64,000 nt of DNA, taken from positions 10,904,857 to 10,968,856 of the forward strand of contig CM037878.1 of NCBI GenBank assembly GCA_021292165.1. The letters run 5' to 3'. Both the position numbers and the translations under genes were made by a program. This stretch comes from Shinisaurus crocodilurus (taxonomy: Eukaryota; Chordata; Lepidosauria; Squamata; Shinisauridae). The notes below the pieces were generated by a model that was not told where the DNA came from, searched no databases, and worked only from the letters and a program-made list of their open reading frames with translations. How positions within the stretch are numbered: the first letter of the stretch is position 1; each line of letters starts with the position of its first letter. Of this stretch, positions 31,403-42,877 are shown in pieces.

Positions 31403-33685
31403 GTTCTGAGTAAACAGGAGGGGCCGTGGGTCAACAGCCCCCACCCATCCCGCACAACTGTAGCAAGATTTCTGAGTAACATAGAAGGCAAGAGCCCGGC
31501 TGGATCTTCTCCTTTTCAAGCCCCAACGAGAGCCGCTTGAGAGGACAGCTGTGCTCTTGCCGAGCTCCTGCTTGCTCCGACGGGGCTTGCTTTGCCAAAA
31601 TCCCCATCAAACTGTGCCGCGGAGTGTTTCCATAGCAATTCTAAGCCTCGGGAAGTTCAAAACAAAGAACGACACCTGATATTTTGATATGGGTCAACAA
31701 GTCACGGTGCTTGCACCCGGAGCCTCTCTCATGTTGGATCATGCAAGCACAGCAGGGGGTGAGGTTCACCTGAACCTCCTCACACGTTGAAAGAACAGGT
31801 TGTGGGGTTGCCCTGTGGGGTTTGCCCTGCTGACTGCACGAAGGGGAGCCATATGTGTACAAATGTACGTGCACAGAGCTCTTTGACGGGTTCCTTCTTC
31901 CTATGCTCATCAGGCACAGAAGTACTTCAAGCTCGGCACAGTTGGGGAAAGGGTCAAGCTGCTTCGACCAGCGGGAAATGCCCCACGGGTTCCATCTCTG
32001 CCGTCCTTTGAATGCTCCAGGCCTGGCACTGGAAGGGCGAGGATGGGAGCAGGGGCGCTGCAACGAAGGGGATGGAGAAAGGGAGAAGCAACGGGGCGGG
32101 GGCTCTCTGCCCATCTAACATCTTCACCTAGTCTGCAAGACTCGGTAATTAGAGCAAGAGAGGTCTGTCGATGGATATTGGCTTTTGGCTACAATAGCTA
32201 AACAGAACCTCAGGACCAGAGGCACTAGTCACTGGTGGACAGGCAACAGAGAAGGGTGCTGCCTTGCCTTGAGTGCGGATTTCCCAGAGAAATCTGGCTA
32301 GCTAAAGTTGAAAAAAAGAGGATTAACCAGAAAAGAGCTGGACTTCACTGTATAAAAATCAGGTGGTGTCCAGGCTTGTGCAGAAAACCTCCCGTGCTCA
32401 AGACAAGCAGAGAGTGCCGAGTTGGGCTTCTAGCCAAAGTATGGCTTCCCCCCCAACGCCCCAGTCCTACATCCCTGCAATGTCCCAGTGATCCCACTGC
32501 CAAAATCACCAACTTCACTCCTTTACAACAAAATCGATGGTGTTTTGCTCTTTTTTTTTTTTTTAAAGCTGTCCATATTTTGTTGCCAAAAACAAACACT
32601 CAAGTACATTTAAGCAAGATCCGTTTAACTCCGATGATTTATCTCAGTCACAAATTTTAGTTCTGTCAACTTGAGATTTAGCTGGGGAATCCTAGATATT
32701 CTGGCAAAGCGGAAAGCCCCAGAACGGCGCTCAGTGTCTTATCTTGACTTGCCACATGGCTTGGGGTGGGATTCAGCTCTACCAAAACTACCAGCCCCCT
32801 CCTCTGAAGGCCCAACCATGCAAGATGCGTGAAGGCTGAGCGGGTTCTCAGTAAGCATACCACCTGGACGCCATCAAGTGCTTTATATGAGACGGGATAA
32901 AAATATTCCCGGTGCTGGGGTGGATAAGGGCTATTCACTTTCTGTGTCCTATTTAGCCACTGGCCTCTCTGCACAGGCTGTCAAGGGGGCCCAATGAAAT
33001 CCTGCTGCGATGGGGCTTAATTAAGGAGCACATTGACTCAAGCTGGCAGCCCTTCAGTCAGTTTGCGTCTTCCCCTTCTCCGGGAGCTTGTGAGCCCCCT
33101 TTCTCTCTGCTCCTCTAAATGTGGATGGGCAAGAGATCAATCCCATCCCCCCCCGAGGGACTACTTCAGCGAAGAAGCAAAACCCTCCACCCCACCGCAC
33201 CAATCAAGAGCGGCTGAAACCAGCCCTTTGGCTTGAACCCCTGTAGACAGAGAGGGATTTGCAAGGATGGCTGACCATGAACGCAACAGATCCCAGAGCT
33301 TAAATATGTCCGATTCCTGGGTTGAGCACATCCCTACCTTCTCCAGCAAATACGACTGAAAACCTCTCCCAGGGTTGCTGGAGGAGAGAAGAGAGACGGA
33401 GGACTTGGCCGAAAGCTCTTCGCCCCAGTCCGATAAGTGCCGCGATGGCTACCAAGGGCAGGCTGGGGCTGGAGAAGCATTCCTACATGGCTCCCGTGGG
33501 GAATAAAAAGTGCAGCCGCCGAAGGCTGGCGGCAACTGGGCTGAACGGCCAACGTTGACTGGCCTGCGTGGGTGTTTTGGGAGTTCATATGCACATGGCG
33601 GTACTGTGGGATCTCACCACAGGAGAAGTGTCGCCCTCACCACAAACGGAATTACGGCACCTGGTCGTGTGACCCCCACAAAGGG
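31403..33685. other. unassigned intergenic DNA
   Basis: No exon, RNA gene or named repeat was recognised over ~2.3 kb. A T14 run lies near 32552. This is the longest apparently repeat-free stretch between the scramblase and EIF4E2 genes. Confidence 0.4.
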
Positions 33686-35926
33686 AAGGCCCAGGTGAAT
33701 CAGGCTATCCTTGACCTGATTCTAACCAACAGAGACGAGTTAGTGGATAAAGTGGCAGTTTCGGGAACTCTGGGGGAAAGTGACCATGTTATACTTGAGT
33801 TCTTGATTCTAACGGAAGCAAAAGCTGAGTGTAGCCAAACACGTACCCTGGATTTTAGGAAAGCCAATTTTAACAAACTCAGAACAATGATTAGTAAGAT
33901 CCCATGGCAAGTGACTCTCACGAGAAAGGGAGCCCAGGAGGGGTGGGAGTTTTTAAAAAAGGAAATTTTAAAGGCACAATTGCAAACAATTCCCAAAAGG
34001 AAAAAAGGCAGAGGGCAACAGAAGAAGCCAATGTGGCTTCACAATAAACTCAAAGACGACCTGAAAACAAAAAAGGACACGTATAGGAAGTGGAAGGAAG
34101 GACAGGCTACAAGTGAAGAGTACAGGCAGGTAGCACAGAACTGCAGGAATAGTGTCAGGAAGGCTAAAGCTGAGAATGAGCTAAGGTTAGCGAGGAATGC
34201 TAAAAGCAACAAAAAAGCTTTCTTCAGATACATGCACAGTAAAAGACAGAAGAAAGAACTGGTGGTTCAACTACGCAATGAGGATGGCAAATTGATAACA
34301 GAAGACAAAGAAAAGGCAGAAGTGTTCAATTCCTACTTCGGCTCGGTCTTCTCCCAAAAGAGGGTCTATGACCCCCCTGGCAAACCTGAAGTGCAGACTG
34401 AAGGGGCAGGATTGCAGCTTGAGATTAATAGGCAAATGGTCAAGGAGCACCTGATTACTCTGAACGAGTTTAAATCTCCAGGGCCTGATGAGCTGCATCC
34501 TAGAGTAATAAAGGAACTGGCAGAAGAACTCTCAGAACCACTGTCTATTATCTTTGAGAAATCATGGAGGACAGGTGAAGTGCCAGACGACTGGAGGAGG
34601 GCAAATGTTGTTCCCATCTTCAAAAAGGGCAAGAAGGAGGAACCTGGGAACTATAGGCCAGTCAGTCTGACATCAATCCCCGGGAAGATTTTTGAGCAGA
34701 TTATAAAGAAGTCAGTCTGCAAGCACCTTGAAAACAATGCAGTGATTACTAGAAGCCAGCATGGATTTGTCAAGAACAAATCCTGTCAGACTAATCTGAT
34801 CTCATTTTTTGATCGGGTAACCTCCCTTGTGGACTGTGGGAATGCTGTGGACATTATATATCTGGACTTCAGCAAAGCTTTCGACAAAGTGCCTCATGAT
34901 ATCCTGATTAGTAAGCTAGCTAAGAGTGGGCTAGATGGAACAACTATCAGGTGGATCCACAACTGGCTACAGAATCGGACTCAAAGAGTGCTTATCAATG
35001 GTTCCTTCTCAAACTGGGGAGAGGTAACGAGCGGGGTACCACAGGGCTCGGTCCTGGGCCCGGTGCTCTTCAACATTTTTATTAATGACTTGGATCAGGA
35101 GGTACGGGGAATGCTTATCAAATTTGCAGATGACACAAAGTTGGGTGGAACAGCTAATACTCTGGAAGACAGAAACAAAATTCAAAGTGACCTCGATAGG
35201 CTGGAGCGCTGGGCCGAAAACAACAGAATGAAATTTAATAGGGATAAATGCCAAGTGCTGCACCTAGGGAGAGGAAACCAAATGCAGAGTTACAGAATGG
35301 GGGACACTTGGCTCAACAATACTACAAGTGAGAAGGATCTTGGAATTGTGGTAGATCACAAACTGAATATGAGCCAGCAATGCGATGTGGCTGCAAAGAA
35401 GGCAAATGCAATTTTGGGCTGTATTAATAGAAGTATAGCTTCCAAATCGCGGGAAGTGATAATTCCCCTTTACTCGGCACTGGTTAGGCCTCATCTTGAG
35501 TACTGCGTCCAGTTCTGGGCACCACACTTTCAGAAGGATGTAGACAAACTGGAGAGGGTTCAGAGGAGGGCAACAAAGATGATAAAGGGACTGGAAACAA
35601 GGCCCTATGAGGAGAGACTGAAAGAACTGGGCATGTTTAGCCTTCAGAAGAGGAGACTGAGGGGAGATATGATCGCACTCTTCCAGTATTTGAAGGGATG
35701 TCACACAGAGGAGGGCAAAGATCTCTTCTCGATCATCCCAGTTTGCAGGACACGGAATAATGGGCTCAAGTTACAGGAACCTAGATTCCACCTAAACATC
35801 AGGAAAAATTTCCTGACTGTCAGAGCAATAAGACAATGGAATCAACTACCTAGGGAGGTTGTGGGCTCTCCCACTCTGGAGGCATTCAAGGTGCAGCTGG
35901 ACAGCCATCTGTCAGGGATGCTTTGA
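33572..35926 (+). CDS. CR1 ORF2 (endonuclease-truncated reverse transcriptase)
   Basis: The 784-codon frame has ~42 non-CR1 residues, then the endonuclease C-terminus (LDLILTNRDELVDKVAVSGT LGESDHVILE), then reverse transcriptase. Motifs in order: NYRPVSLTSIPGKIFEQIIK (~res 358), YLDFSKAFDKVPHDI (~430), GVPQGSVLGPVLFNIFINDL (~490), FADD (~518-521, catalytic), then the CR1 C-terminal domain (YSALVRPHLEYCVQFWAP, ...NQLPREVVGSPTLEAFK). The TGA is at 35924-35926. Without most of the AP-endonuclease it cannot move autonomously. The true CR1 start codon is missing, so ATG 33572 is only the frame's first ATG. Confidence 0.9.
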   Translation: MFWEFICTWRYCGISPQEKCRPHHKRNYGTWSCDPHKGKAQVNQAILDLILTNRDELVDKVAVSGTLGESDHVILEFLILTEAKAECSQTRTLDFRKANFNKLRTMISKIPWQVTLTRKGAQEGWEFLKKEILKAQLQTIPKRKKGRGQQKKPMWLHNKLKDDLKTKKDTYRKWKEGQATSEEYRQVAQNCRNSVRKAKAENELRLARNAKSNKKAFFRYMHSKRQKKELVVQLRNEDGKLITEDKEKAEVFNSYFGSVFSQKRVYDPPGKPEVQTEGAGLQLEINRQMVKEHLITLNEFKSPGPDELHPRVIKELAEELSEPLSIIFEKSWRTGEVPDDWRRANVVPIFKKGKKEEPGNYRPVSLTSIPGKIFEQIIKKSVCKHLENNAVITRSQHGFVKNKSCQTNLISFFDRVTSLVDCGNAVDIIYLDFSKAFDKVPHDILISKLAKSGLDGTTIRWIHNWLQNRTQRVLINGSFSNWGEVTSGVPQGSVLGPVLFNIFINDLDQEVRGMLIKFADDTKLGGTANTLEDRNKIQSDLDRLERWAENNRMKFNRDKCQVLHLGRGNQMQSYRMGDTWLNNTTSEKDLGIVVDHKLNMSQQCDVAAKKANAILGCINRSIASKSREVIIPLYSALVRPHLEYCVQFWAPHFQKDVDKLERVQRRATKMIKGLETRPYEERLKELGMFSLQKRRLRGDMIALFQYLKGCHTEEGKDLFSIIPVCRTRNNGLKLQEPRFHLNIRKNFLTVRAIRQWNQLPREVVGSPTLEAFKVQLDSHLSGML

Positions 35927-36018
35927 CCTAGATTCCTGCATTGAGCAGGGGGTTGGACTCGATGGCCTTGTAGGCCCCTTCCAACTCTACTTTTCTATGA
36001 TTCTATGATTCTATGACC
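33690..36018 (+). mobile_element. CR1 LINE, 5' truncated, young
   Basis: Runs from the end of the endonuclease region through a full reverse transcriptase to a classical CR1 3' end (CCTGCATTGAGCAGGGGGTT GG...) and three TTCTATGA repeats at 35990-36016. The intact frame and near-canonical tail show that it is recent. Confidence 0.95.
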
Positions 36019-36383
36019 ACCTGCTCTGGTGTAGCCATTCGCTTTTAGATCAGAATCGTTTTAATTTGTCCTTCCCGTCAAACGCCTGGGCAGCTCTTAT
36101 GACTGAAAGGCAGTCTATAAACATTGCAAGCCAATAAGCAGAACGGTCAGCCACATGTGAACATCTATGGATCCCTTTCCCTGGACTACCGTCACAATGT
36201 AAGGCAGGGATCAGTGTAGAGGTAACTGGGGCGGGGGGGCAGCTGTCACATGCGGCAGCTCAGCTGCCCAGAGAGAAAGGGCTGCGAGGCCCAGGAACTT
36301 TTTCCCCCCAAAACATGCTCAAGGAATGAATTATGAAGTGATGGAAACAGGATGGGCTCCAGCAGAGCAAAGGTACCGTAAAG

Positions 36384-36518
36384 CAGTGTTCTCCAACCTT
36401 GGGTCCCCAGATGTTTTTGGCCTACAACTCCCAGCAGGCCCCAGCCAGCGTAGCTGGCTGGGGCCTGCTGGGAGTTGTAGGCCAAAAACATCTGGGGACC
36501 CAAGGTTGGAGAACGCTG
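36384..36518. mobile_element. 135-bp palindromic MITE
   Basis: Perfect 8-bp duplication CCGTAAAG at 36376-36383 and 36519-36526. Both arms share the CAGGCCCC variant (instead of CATGCCCC). Confidence 0.97.
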
Positions 36519-36611
36519 CCGTAAAGCAGGCAGAGACGGCTCCATTAAAACGAAGACCAATAGGGCTCAATGTTGCCTTGCGCTTGATGCAGAAACGAGG
36601 TCGAGTTCAGC

Positions 36612-36742
36612 CGCGATGCCCTCCAGATGTGTTGCATTACAACCCCAATCATTTCCAGCTAGTGCAGCCATGCTGGCTAGGGATGATGGGAGTTGTAGTA
36701 GTCCAACACATCTGGAAGGTATCAGGTTGGCAAAGGCTGGTC
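36612..36742. mobile_element. old palindromic element
   Basis: GCCCTCCAGATGTGTTGCAT TACAACCCCAATC and GATGGGAGTTGTAGTAGTCC AACACATCTGGAAGGTATCA are inverse arms. Confidence 0.65.
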
Positions 36743-37281
36743 TAGTTCGTGTTGGAGTTCCAGTAAACAGTGAAGGCTGTTAAAGTGCAGGAGATATTGG
36801 AGGATTTACCTCACCTGTTCAACTGCTCTCTTTACTCAACTGTCTTCTATTTTCGGCCAAATTGGTCCCATGTCTACCCTAGCCAAAATTGTATCACTTT
36901 TAAAAAAAAAATTTTTACAATGACTTGGGGATTTGCAGTTGTACATCCTCATTTGTACTGGCTGGAAAGAAAAATCAAATCCAATTTTATTTTAGAGTTA
37001 TGATTTGCTGAATGTATTGTATTAGCGCTTGTTATTTATTTCATTGTATTTTGTTTAAGAACTGCATAGTTTACTGTATATATTTGTGTGTGGTGGATTG
37101 TATTTGCTTTTTGAGTTGCCACTGCCTTGCACTTCAATAAATCCAACTTTCTGTTCCTGTAAAGCAGAGGATCTTCAGCTGTTCCCAATTCTCCCTAAAC
37201 CAGCCCCATCTTTAGCTGATTACAAGTCTGCAGCCTAGGCCTATGTTATCTGTTCATTATTATATACCATCTAGGTAGATT

Positions 37282-37422
37282 TAAGGCATAATCCTATGCA
37301 TGTTTGGACAGAAAAAAGCCCTACAACTCTCAGCATTCCCCAGCCAACAATGCTGGCTGGAGAATGCTAGGAGCTGTAGGACTTTTTTTCTGTCTAAACA
37401 TGCATAGGATTACGCCCTTAGG
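37282..37422. mobile_element. PIF/Harbinger-like MITE with palindromic core
   Basis: Ends TTAAGGCATAATCCTATGCA TGTTTGGACAG and CTGTCTAAACATGCATAGGA TTACGCCCTTA; TTA on both sides. Core: CCTACAACTCTCAGCATTCC CCAGCCA. Positions 36745-37280 and 37425-38095 hold nothing else I can name. Confidence 0.85.
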
Positions 37423-38097
37423 TACTTTACAGACAGAAGTCCACCACCACCCTTATTAACCAGTAGTGCTCTAATGCAGAGGCAAGAACCAGGGTGATTG
37501 GCAGGCAGAACATTGCCAGACACGTACCCACCCACCCACCCCCCAGCAAAGACCCATGCAATTCCCCCAAGTATGTACAGGAAGAAGCAGGGACTCTGGG
37601 TAGAAGACTGGCAACAGTAGTCTCAACATGAAGCAGGCCACCCAGGACAAGCCTCGACTACCGCAAACAAAGCTACAAATGCACATAAATGAATTTAGAA
37701 GCCACAAGCTGGCAGTGAATAGGCATTTCTACTGGTTTCACACACAGGTGAGACTGCAACAACACTCCCCCTAGAGAGCTCTGAAGGTTTACAAACCGGG
37801 TTATGATCACACTGCAAGGGACAGAGGACAGCATGTTATGTCAGCAAGACGACTGAGATCTAGGGTCACTGTGCTTCTGCTCCATGCCAAGAATCGGGCC
37901 ACCCAATGTGGTTGCCAATTTTCTGGGATTCACAACAGAAAAAGATGGGGGAAAGCAAACTAAAGAAAAACAGTATAATTTAGCAACTTATAAATAAAAC
38001 CTGCCAACTTCCTGAAGGACATATCTATTAGCAGGAGTTAACCATCAAGGCCAAAACTAGATCCCCCCTGTTTAAGCACAGCCTATCCCTGCACTCT

Positions 38098-38762
38098 ACG
38101 TGGGGCTGCCCTTGAAGACTGTTCAGAAGCTGCAGCTTGTGCAAAATGCGGCAGCCAAACTTATTACGGGGACCAGAAGGTCCGAGCATGTGACACCAGT
38201 TCTGGCCCATTTGCACTGGCTGCCAATATGCTTCTGAGCTGAATTCAAGGTGCTGGTTTTAACCTGTAAAGCCCTACACGGCTTAGGACCACAATACCTG
38301 ACGGAACGCCTCTCCCAACCGCAATCTACCCGGACACTGTGCTCAACATCTGGGGCCTTCCTCCAACTGCCACCTCCGAGGGAGTCTCGGAGGGTGGAAA
38401 CAAGGAGGAGAGCCTTCTCGGTGGTAGCCCCCCAATTCTGGAATAAGCTCCCTACTGAAGTCTGCCTGGCATCAACCTTATATTTTCGGTGCCAGGTTAA
38501 GACTTCCCTGCATGCCAAGGCATTTAATATTTAATTGTTTAAAATAGCACATGAGGGGGTAATTGTCACCTGTAGGCTTAGTTTTATTAACTATTCAGTA
38601 CTGTCATTTTAAATTGAGTTTTTAAGTTCGGTTTTAAACTTTATAAATACATTGTATGTTTTATTGTTTGTTTTTATGTGGATTTTTATTGTATGAATTG
38701 TGAACCGCCCAGAGAGCTTTGGCTATGGGGCGGTATAAAGATGAAGATGATGATAATAATAG
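38098..38762 (+). mobile_element. L2 LINE 3' end
   Basis: The C-terminal ORF remnant (frame 38250-38534: LTCKALHGLGPQYLTERL..., APQFWNKLPTEV) and the tail GTGAACCGCCCAGAGAGCTT TGGCTATGGGGCGGTATAAA are L2 hallmarks, ending in a (GATAATAAT/AGT)n stretch into which the next SINE is joined. Confidence 0.85.
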
Positions 38763-38771
38763 TAGTAGTAG

Positions 38772-39005
38772 TAGTCAGTGTGGCGTAGTGGTTGGAGTGC
38801 TGGACTGGGACTCGGGGAATCTGGGTTCTAGTCCCCACTCGGCCATGAAGCTCACTGGGTGACTCTGGGCCGGTCACTGACTCTCAGCCTAACCTACCTC
38901 ACAGGGTTGTTGTGGGGATAAAATTGAGAGGAGAACCATGTAAGCCACCTTGTGTTCCTTGCAGGAAAAATGACGGGATATTAATAGAATAAATAAATAA
39001 ATAAT
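38772..39005 (+). mobile_element. Sauria-type tRNA SINE
   Basis: Full length: A box TGGCGTAGTGG at 38781-38791, B box GGTTCTAGTCC near 38824, body CACTGGGTGACTCTGGGCCG GTCACTGACTCTCAGCC, and the tail AATAAATAAATAAATAA. Little diverged. Confidence 0.9.
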
Positions 39006-39047
39006 CAGAAACTGGGAACAAATGACAGAGGAGATGACCATCTCTAT

Positions 39048-39165
39048 CATGTCCTGGTTACGAGCTTTCCAGAGGCATCTGGTTGGCCACTGCGGGAAAC
39101 AGGGTGCTGAATTGAATGGACCTTTGGTCTGATCCAGCAGGGCCACTCTTATATTTGTTCTGTGC
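39048..39165 (+). mobile_element. CR1-like LINE 3' tail fragment
   Basis: CTGGTTGGCCACTGCGGGAA...CTTTGGTCTGATCCAGCAGGGCC is the same tail as at 5860-5965. Confidence 0.7.
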
Positions 39166-40100
39166 CCCCTTTGGAGGGTCTTGCTTTCCTCTGTAGAGAG
39201 CCACAGCAAACTGCTAGCTGGGGTGGGGGTGGAGGTGAGAAACAGGTCCACACCACATCCCACCTCACTAACCGGACAGGAACATCCTCTGCTAACAAGT
39301 TCTACTTCTCTGCTCTATCCATCTTTTTTGGTTATGTTAATCTGTCAGTGTTAACCCATGTGACCCAACCTGCGTCTTTGCTTATAGTGCACTTAAGTGA
39401 AAAGGTTTTTCACATTCTTCATCCCCAATCTGAAAGCTCTTAAATATGCAGCGATCCTTCATCACTTTGCAGGAAAATAAAAGTCATCTTGAATGGCCTG
39501 GCATGGTAAAGTATAATGGTCTTATTTAAAATACAGCTGTCCTCTCCATGTACTATAATCCTCTGTTCTAGTTAAAGAGCCTCTGTCACTGGGGGGGCTG
39601 GGAGGATTTAATATAGAGCATTTATTATGATTAGAAATCATTTGTACAGCGCAGTAAATTTACATAGCGCCTTCCTGAGAACATTTATAAATCTAATGGG
39701 TGTATAAATCCCCGTTAAGCTTCTGTATTTTATTTCTCCAGGAACGCAGTGCGCTCAGATAATGCACTCTTCTCCTGCCACCTTGGGCCTTGAATAGGAG
39801 AAAAACACAATCCCGCGCCAGTTGACCAAGCAGCCATCGGAAGATCAGGCTGGGCCAGTAGTCTGTGAAGTATGTTTCAGGGAACCTGACTGGGGAGGGT
39901 CCTCAATGAGAAGATCGGCAAGGGCAGGCAAGCTTCCCTCCATGCACCTTTCGTGCACCACCAGACATCTTCCCTTGCAGGTGAACGTTGGATGTGTTCT
40001 GAGATGAGCTCTCAGTTCTTGCGGGGTGATGACGAGTTCCAAGAGGCCCAGCAAGCAGCCCTGTGCAAAGCGAGTGTGAATCTGAGAACTTCCCCAGAAC
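39166..40100. other. unassigned DNA downstream of EIF4E2
   Basis: The AT-rich stretch 39590-39740 is simple in composition but unassigned. The expected EIF4E2 last exon was looked for here and not found. Confidence 0.4.
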
Positions 40101-40109
40101 CCTCTGGAG

Positions 40110-40229
40110 CAGCGTTCTCCAACCTTGGGTCCCCAGATGTCTTTGGCCTACAACTCCCAGCATGCCCCAGCCAGCATGCTGGGAGTTGTAGGCCAAAGAC
40201 ATCTGGGGACCCGAGGTTGGAGAACACTG
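40110..40229. mobile_element. palindromic MITE, 120-bp form
   Basis: Perfect 8-bp duplication CTCTGGAG at 40102-40109 and 40230-40237. The centre is shortened by 15 bp, and both arms carry CAGATGTCTTTGG, a shared private variant. Confidence 0.96.
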
Positions 40230-40569
40230 CTCTGGAGCATGCCAGGGCCCCGTCAGCAGATGCGCAGGGGTTCCTCAGCAAGCCAGCAGATACGGAAAGG
40301 GGCTCCTTGAAGGACTTGCAAGCCACTGAGCGTAGGCCACTAACAGCAGGCAGGAAAGGGGCTGTAGCGCTCAAAGCAAAATGGACCAGAGCAAAAGCTG
40401 GAAAGGCCCTGACGTGGTCTCTGCTAGCCACACGGAGGGTAATCAGAGCTCTACGGACTTCACCCACACATAAAGCTCCACTTCTTCTCCAAGCTGCTCA
40501 CCGCATCAACATGATAGAGACAAGCATACTACAGCCAGTCACACGCACACACCCCATCCCTATACGTAC

Positions 40570-40706
40570 TTGATGCTGTCTGTGTGCGTCTTATACTCCA
40601 TAATGGTGTTGGGGGGCAGGTTAAGCACTCGTCTCAAGGTGTCCCTTATCCGGGCAGTGGTTGCCTGGTCACTGGCTGTCTTGTTCCATATGGAGATGAT
40701 GTCTTC
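40570..40706 (-). CDS. EIF4E2: EIF4E2 exon 6 (residues 177-222)
   Basis: The exon encodes EDIISIWNKTASDQATTARI through KTHTDSIK, identical or nearly so to vertebrate 4EHP. It follows CTGCAG and ends ATCAA|GTACGT in phase 2, as expected before the final family exon encoding MPGRLGPQRLLFQNLWKP. That last exon was not found on the - strand below 40570. Reading through the donor gives only Y-V-stop. EIF4E2 binds the 5' cap without eIF4G and represses translation with GIGYF2 and ZNF598. Confidence 0.95.
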
Positions 40707-40790
40707 CTGCAGGGGGGGACCGTTGGGAGGTAAAATACATGGGGTGGTTTCCACACCTTGGCCAGCAGGCCTGCCCCCAGGATGACTCAC

Positions 40791-40943
40791 CTGGAAGCGA
40801 ACGGAGACGACGGCCCCACAGATTTCTTCCCCCACCATGAACTGTTCTCCCAGCATCGCTAGAATAAGGTTCTCCCAGCACCGAGACGCTAAGCCCTTTC
40901 GGAGGCGGATAATCCATTTGCCACCATTCTTGTTGGCGTCATC
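40791..40943 (-). CDS. EIF4E2: EIF4E2 exon 5 (residues 126-176)
   Basis: This exon of exactly 51 codons encodes DDANKNGGKWIIRLRKGLAS through GAVVSVRFQ. This is the central eIF4E fold, with basic residues that contact the cap phosphates. The splice sites are CTCTTCCCAG and CAG|GTGAGT. Intron 5 is only 84 nt. Confidence 0.97.
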
Positions 40944-41519
40944 CTGGGAAGAGGGCAAGGAAGGAAACGAGGTAGCTGTTCATCACTTTTTTCTGACTGA
41001 CACTACAGAGAATAAAGGCTGGACCAGTGGGATGCTGGGGGCAGAACCAGGCCATTTTTCTAGCAGAAGCGCCCTCATGACTATCTCCATGTTTGCAAAG
41101 TGACAACCGGAAGATGGGAGCACTTCCATCGGTTAGGTCTATCTTTGAAAACAGGCGTTAACGTATTTCCTGAATGCCAGTTCATACACATTTTTAAAAA
41201 TTTATTTTAATTATAGACATACATATAAAGGTGAGAATTCTGCACCAAGGTTAACAAAATGTTGCAAACTTGTACACGTCTCTCTGTCCCTCGCAACAGC
41301 CCTGGTTGAGGGCCATAGTTCCCATTTAACAGATAGAAAACTGATGTTGACAGTGGCTTGCACAGGGCCACCCAGTGGGACTACGCAAGCCTCAGCAATT
41401 TAAACCCAGGTCCAAATCCAACTCGATTCCATATTAGAAAACTAACCCACACCCACACAATTCAAGCAGGCATGGTAATTATGCTTTACGAGCAGCCCTT
41501 AAGCAGCTGTCAGACTCAC

Positions 41520-41624
41520 CTCCCACATGGGTTTAATTCCTTCTTTGAAAAGGTGGAAGTCGCTGTGGCCTGTCAGGTCCCCAGGACGGACCATGTGACT
41601 GTAAAACCTCCAGAATTGCTCCAC
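41520..41624 (-). CDS. EIF4E2: EIF4E2 exon 4 (residues 91-125)
   Basis: These 35 codons encode VEQFWRFYSHMVRPGDLTGH, then SDFHLFKEGIKPMWE. The Trp in PMWE is residue 124, one of the two aromatics that stack on the m7G cap in 4EHP. VEQFW also forms part of the dorsal surface used by 4E-BP/GIGYF partners. The acceptor is GTTATAG and the donor GAG|GTGAGT. The phase is 0 on both sides. Confidence 0.97.
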
Positions 41625-42124
41625 CTATAACAGACACAGCACTATTTAGTCAGACAAATCTCCCAAGGCTAAATTTCCTTTCAGAGCCTGGCTGCAGGTG
41701 GCTGTAAGACAGCTGAGCCAAAGGGCATGACAACCGCATCCCGAATACTTGAAAAGTTCAGGGGGACACCCCCTCCCCCCCAAAAAAAAACCCTTAAAAG
41801 AAAAAAAAAGAACAGGCAGGACCTTTTTCTTATTTTAGCTTCCACCCCCACAAAAGATCCCTCAGCCTTTAACATATATATATATATATTTAGGTGTTCC
41901 ACATTTCTGAAGAGCCGCGACCTTGTCCCATCTACTCCCTGGCTCACCTGAGCCACAAGCCTTTCTTTGAACTCAGATAACTCTTTAGGTATCACAAGGG
42001 CATTGGGCGGTTTGCAATCTAACCCCTGCAATGCTTTGACTGGTCAACTGGCCAGCATCCCAACAAATGTGGGGCAAATGTGGAAAGAAGGGGAGCAGTG
42101 AGGCAGCCAACATGGGTGAAGGTG

Positions 42125-42518
42125 AGCCCAAGAACTGGGCATGTTTAGCCTTCAGAAGAGGAGACTGAGGGGAGATATGATCGCACTCTTCCAGGACTTG
42201 AAGGGTTGTCACACAGAGGAGGGCCAGGATCTCTTCTCGATCATCCCAGTTTGCAGGACACGGAATAATGGGCTCAAGTGACAGGAACCCAGATTCCACC
42301 TAAACATCAGGAAAAATTTCCTGACTGTCAGAGCAATAAGACAATGGAACCAACTACCTAGGAAGGTGGTGGGCTCTCCCACTCTGGAGGCATTCAAGGT
42401 GCGGCTGGACAGACATCTGTCAGGGATGCTTTGACCTGGATTCCTGCATTGAGCAGGGGGTTGGACTCGATGGCCTTGTAGGCCCCTTCCAACTCTACTA
42501 TTCTATGATTCTATGATA
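42125..42518 (+). mobile_element. CR1 LINE 3' end
   Basis: Very similar to the young CR1 at 35620-36010 (for example CTTCAGAAGAGGAGACTGAG GGGAGATATG) and ending TTCTATGATTCTATGAT. Severely 5' truncated, in EIF4E2 intron 3. Confidence 0.9.
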
Positions 42519-42544
42519 ATCTCAGAGGTGTCACTCACTCGGCC

Positions 42545-42612
42545 AGCTTTCCCCAACCTGGTGCCCTCCAGGTGTGTTGAACTTCAACTCCCACAATCCT
42601 CAGGCGGCAGGG
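42545..42612. mobile_element. half of an old palindromic element
   Basis: TTTCCCCAACCTGGTGCCCT CCAGGTGTGTTGAACTTCAA is one arm; the other is missing. Confidence 0.5.
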
Positions 42613-42877
42613 ACAATGGCCTTCCTTTGTTCCTCCTCCCTCTCCTCACCGGCACTCAATGGTGCCCAAGAAATTGAGGAAGGGCGCAGCCTCGCCACGC
42701 TGCTCTGCAGCAGCGTCGCATCTCAGACCCGCAAAAGCACGTCTTAAGGCGCAGCAGTCGCCCCCAGCGCTGAGGTGTTCGTTCATCTCCCTTAAAATTC
42801 ATACCTACAAGCTTTTTTTGCAGTGCTATATATTGCTTCACTCGCAAAAGGGGATTCTGACTTTGGAGCGTTTAGGA

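Noticed and set aside
31641..32114. 157-codon - strand frame
   Set aside because: No domain, no splice context and ordinary composition; probably chance.
38250..38534. A host gene frame (LTCKALHGLGPQYLTERL)
   Set aside because: It is the known L2 C-terminal domain followed by an L2 tail.
39495..39515. - strand MPGHSR-stop as the missing EIF4E2 last exon (family MPGRL)
   Set aside because: No AG acceptor precedes it in the needed phase, and similarity stops after three residues.
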